DNA from: Euperipatoides rowelli
Taxonomy: Eukaryota; Onychophora; Udeonychophora; Euonychophora; Peripatopsidae
Assembly: GCA_003024985.2 (NCBI GenBank)
Contig: PXIH01S0009422.1
DNA: 10,220 nucleotides
Reading direction: 5' to 3' (one strand)
The notes below the pieces were generated by a model, which saw nothing but the letters and a program-made list of their open reading frames with translations, was not told the origin of the DNA and searched no databases. How positions within the stretch are numbered: the first letter of the stretch is position 1; each line of letters starts with the position of its first letter. Below, piece by piece: positions 8,051-10,220 of the stretch. Made by a program: the position numbers and the translations under genes.

Positions 8051-8147
8051 TCGCCTGACGCCTAAGGCGAATAATTTTGAATGGAAACTATTTACAGTAT
8101 ACTAACTTAATCTATTTAAAAAATTTTATTTACACTATTTACAGTAT
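8051..8147. repeat. Small hairpin and a 14-bp direct repeat
   Basis: TCGCCT (8051-8056) pairs with AGGCGA (8065-8070) in a locally GC-rich hairpin. Just after it, ACTATTTACAGTAT occurs exactly at 8087-8100 and 8134-8147, 47 bp apart, close to the spacing of the neighbouring degenerate repeat. No function is apparent. Confidence 0.45.
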
Positions 8148-8297
8148 CTATGATCTCGATACTGACTGCCCGCTATTATTCAACTGGTAGTTCAGTCGAT
8201 ATCATATCTACTCTTTATGTAACTTTGTTGCATTACGCAAACAGTGGAACATAACCTCGAAGTGATAAGAACTACTGGGTTGAAAGCACCTCGTTCT

Positions 8298-8438
8298 TTC
8301 TGTCTTTCAGAAAGAAAGACAGATTGAAAGCAAGGCCGTACAGCTCAAGCCGTGAACCCTTGTCGCTAGCTTGGGCTTTTTACCAAGAACAAGTAGCAGA
8401 GCAGCTCAACCCTCTGCGCCACTGCCTCTTGGCATTTT
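8298..8438 (-). mobile_element. tRNA-derived SINE, copy 2 (best preserved)
   Basis: On the minus strand the head begins near 8438 with TGCCAAGAGGCAG, then A box TGGCGCAGAGGG (8410-8421), which matches the RNA polymerase III A-box pattern well, and B-box-like GGTTCACGGCTTG (8346-8358), whose first half is intact. Downstream is a hairpin with a 10-bp perfect stem and five-base loop (plus-strand 8301-8325), sharing an identical 20-nt core (8302-8321) with the copy at 6556-6690. Start phrase, box spacing and a GTAC motif just past the B box are also shared. It stands out as GC-richer than its flanks. The tail probably continues toward 8230 but I cannot place the end. Classification as a tRNA-type SINE is firm; the family name is unknown to me. 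Confidence 0.7.
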
Positions 8439-8564
8439 AATTTTTTTATTTTATACAAAACACAAAGGTACACATTATTTATTCTTTTAATATTTTAAAG
8501 ATATTTTTATGTTTTATTTATTGCAAAACACATAAGTACACATACGCATAATTTTTTATAAATG
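8436..8564 (+). repeat. Degenerate ~40-60-bp repeat, right block
   Basis: Two units carry ACACAAAGGTACACAT (8461-8476) and ACACATAAGTACACAT (8528-8543) after TTTTATTTTATAC / TTTTATTTATTGC runs. They resemble the block at 7914-8033. The SINE at 8298-8438 abuts this block, so it may have inserted beside or inside an older array. Confidence 0.45.
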
Positions 8565-8794
8565 ATAAAAATCTATTATAGATTCATAGAGTATGGAATG
8601 TATTTTGATGAAATAGCTGATAAACATATTGTTTCTAGAATTTTTACGGATCAGGCACTGATGTCTGTTAGACTCATTCCTCAACATATCATCAACAGGA
8701 AATAGATGCAGAACTGTCCACACATCATACTGAGAGCTTCAAACATTAACAAAAACAGGATTTAGTTTTCTTTAAAAACACCACATGACATACA
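8565..8794. other. Spacer or possible SINE tail
   Basis: This lies just 3' (minus strand) of the tRNA-like head at 8795-8868 and may be its body. A minus-strand stretch at about 8640-8750 stays open for some 35 codons without a start codon and shows no domain. I see no other signal. Confidence 0.35.
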
Positions 8795-8868
8795 TGCCCT
8801 AACTTGGATTCAAACCCATGATGTCTGTGTTGGCAGTTTGCCAACTTCTCAACCAAGACATTGGTGTT
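8795..8868 (-). mobile_element. tRNA-derived SINE head, second type
   Basis: On the minus strand, A-box-like TGGTTGAGAAGTTGG (8841-8855) is followed about 25 bases later by GGGTTTGAATCC (8806-8817), a near-perfect B box with the usual CpG-to-TpG change. Between them GTTGGCA and TGCCAAC (8829-8845) form a perfect 7-bp stem with a three-base loop. The A box matches the copy at 1630-1735 better than the SINEs at 6556 and 8298. A decayed tRNA gene is the alternative, but the acceptor-stem ends do not pair convincingly. Confidence 0.6.
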
Positions 8869-8890
8869 GAAACAATTGATATGGTGAGAG

Positions 8891-9104
8891 GAAAAGTAGC
8901 ATAAGTGACATTTTACCAAATGTTCAGGAGAGCAATTTAAACTTTCTCATTGCAATACTTAAGCAGTTAAAGTTTGGGATCATATATTGGCAGCTTCTGA
9001 TTGGCCAATACATATACCACTTTTTTCCTGAGGCAAGAAGCATTTAAATAATGCATTTCAACAGTTGTCTCATTTTTTGGTAAATGTCACTTATACTACT
9101 TTTC
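8891..9104. mobile_element. MITE-like element, ~30-bp inverted repeats
   Basis: The left end (8891-8920, GAAAAGTAGCATAAGTGACA then TTTTACCAAA) and the complement of the right end (9075-9104) match over about 30 bp, with one substitution and one extra T. The 214-bp span has no coding capacity, as expected for a miniature inverted-repeat transposable element mobilised by a transposase encoded elsewhere. The interior includes the palindromic ATTGGCCAAT (9000-9009). No clear target-site duplication flanks it, so the superfamily cannot be assigned. A simple foldback element is the alternative. Confidence 0.55.
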
Positions 9105-9545
9105 TTTTCAACCCTTCAATTTATTATTGTAAAAAACTGGGAAATTAAATTTATAGACATAAGTTTTGAAACCGAAGAACAATGCTGCACCACCACCGCA
9201 GGACAAGAAATTTAAAGATTTTTATTATTGTTTGATTAAATATGTGCACTAAAATGTATTTCAGTTCAAGATCACCATGAATTAATGGGTTTTGAAATGT
9301 TAGTTAATATTTTGTTTTAATAAAGTAGCCTATATTGGGAAGGTGGGACTCCCTCCACGAAAAAGAGGTAATCTAGATTCTAGTAGGTTACATCTTCAAA
9401 TGATTTGTGACTTTTTTTTAATTTATTAAATGCCATATAATACAGAATAATGCACTTATTTTAATCATTTTAGAAATGTTATAAACTTACCGGATATAGT
9501 TTTGTGAATTCTCATTTGACTTATGTTATGTGTTGGATCTTGCAG
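9105..9545. other. AT-rich spacer
   Basis: No gene is supported. A good splice-donor look-alike (CCG/GTAAGT) lies on the minus strand at 9484-9492, but the sequence leading into it has stops in two frames and only a short open run in the third, so I do not call an exon. Confidence 0.45.
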
Positions 9546-9908
9546 ACTAGTGACGCTGGATGGCTAATCCTGATTTCTGCATTCGTAATCTGGAAAGTCA
9601 GAAATCTAAAAGTCTTTCAAGGAATGGTTATGAGACCATGGACTTTTTTCTTGCAGCAATTTGAACAATGTTATGAGAAAGACTCTCTTCTGTTGATGTT
9701 CATCATATTTGAAAAGAAATGGCTGAATGATATCTTAAGGCTATAGTGTTGAATTATTTAGTATAGCCTAGTTGGTCTTTGTATATGTGTATTTTTTTGC
9801 TATTTTCTATTTTTTGTATTTTTGTGAACCTCCTACTTATATATGCTGATCTATTTGAATATTTTGTTTTGGTTTATTAATAAATGGGTATCATTCCCTT
9901 AAAAAAAA
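9546..9908 (+). other. Possible retroposed 3' end or terminal exon
   Basis: A frame open from an acceptor-like GGATCTTGCAG (9535-9545) runs to TAG at 9744-9746. About 130 bases later come AATAAA (9879-9884) and, 16 bases on, eight A (9901-9908). This order of stop, UTR-like T-rich stretch, polyadenylation signal and A tract is what a processed transcript or non-LTR element leaves behind. The roughly 66-residue product (with a WKVRNLKVFQG stretch) is not one I recognise. AATAAA and short A runs are common in such DNA, so this is a weak call. Confidence 0.22.
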
Positions 9909-10220
9909 GAAGACATTTCTAAACTTAATAAAGTCTTTCAGAAATTCACAAAATAAATACTATAAATTCTCTGTAACTAGTTATAATATATTGAAGCCAC
10001 AGAAATGTCTATATAGGGGAGAGTTTTTTTTTTCAACTTTTAAATATATTTTGCTAGAGAAAAATAAGAGAGAATTGTTTGAAATGTCAATATTATTATT
10101 CTATAGTAAAGGCCATGGATATAAAATTATGAAAAAATACGGGGATGGAACACATTGCTAGCCCAGAGGGTTTTAGTAATTTCCCTATTTATGTCTAAAC
10201 AATATATAGAGTAGATACTC
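9909..10220. other. AT-rich spacer
   Basis: T and A runs, no open frame of note, and no repeat shared with the rest of the window that I can see. Confidence 0.45.

Noticed and set aside
8806-8855. Functional tRNA gene on the minus strand
   Set aside because: A and B boxes are present but acceptor ends do not pair convincingly and the A box is imperfect, so a SINE head is the better reading.

Overview
The window looks like non-coding, transposon-rich nuclear DNA from an AT-rich eukaryotic genome, most likely an invertebrate animal. The evidence is strong A+T bias, no operon-like gene packing, no intact long reading frame, degenerate tRNA-derived SINEs with internal A and B boxes, a Helitron-type 3' end, a diverged tandem repeat, and a wrecked family-B DNA polymerase of the Polinton/Maverick (protein-primed) kind. 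I cannot name the species. I see no intact protein-coding gene, tRNA, rRNA or CRISPR array.

Layout. 1-872: AT-rich spacer with one perfect hairpin. 873-1381: a short non-autonomous Helitron-like element with a 131-bp internal duplication, a very G-rich right half, and a terminal hairpin ending in CTAG before T. 1630-1735: a worn tRNA-type SINE on the plus strand. 1740-4190: mostly featureless, with an 80-bp tandem pair at 3657-3816 and related scraps. About 4190-5300: six diverged copies of a roughly 195-bp unit. About 5300-5992: a plus-strand DNA polymerase B pseudogene directly abutting the array. 5993-6290: low-complexity DNA with a TTTTTAAAGAA repeat. 6556-8868: four tRNA-type SINE heads, all on the minus strand (two clear relatives sharing an identical 20-nt hairpin, one worn relative, one of another type), with short A/T-rich repeats between them. 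8891-9104: a small inverted-repeat element of MITE type. 9546-9908: a weak candidate for a retroposed 3' end. The rest is AT-rich spacer.

Nothing here works together as a pathway. The window reads as successive mobile-element insertions and local tandem amplification. The most informative item is the polymerase relic: short, recognisable blocks occur in order in all three plus-strand frames, interrupted by stops and frameshifts, and it ends before the later catalytic motifs. It points to an old Polinton/adintovirus-like (or linear-plasmid-like) integration. The most novel-looking items are the conserved SINE hairpin and the 195-bp array next to the polymerase relic.
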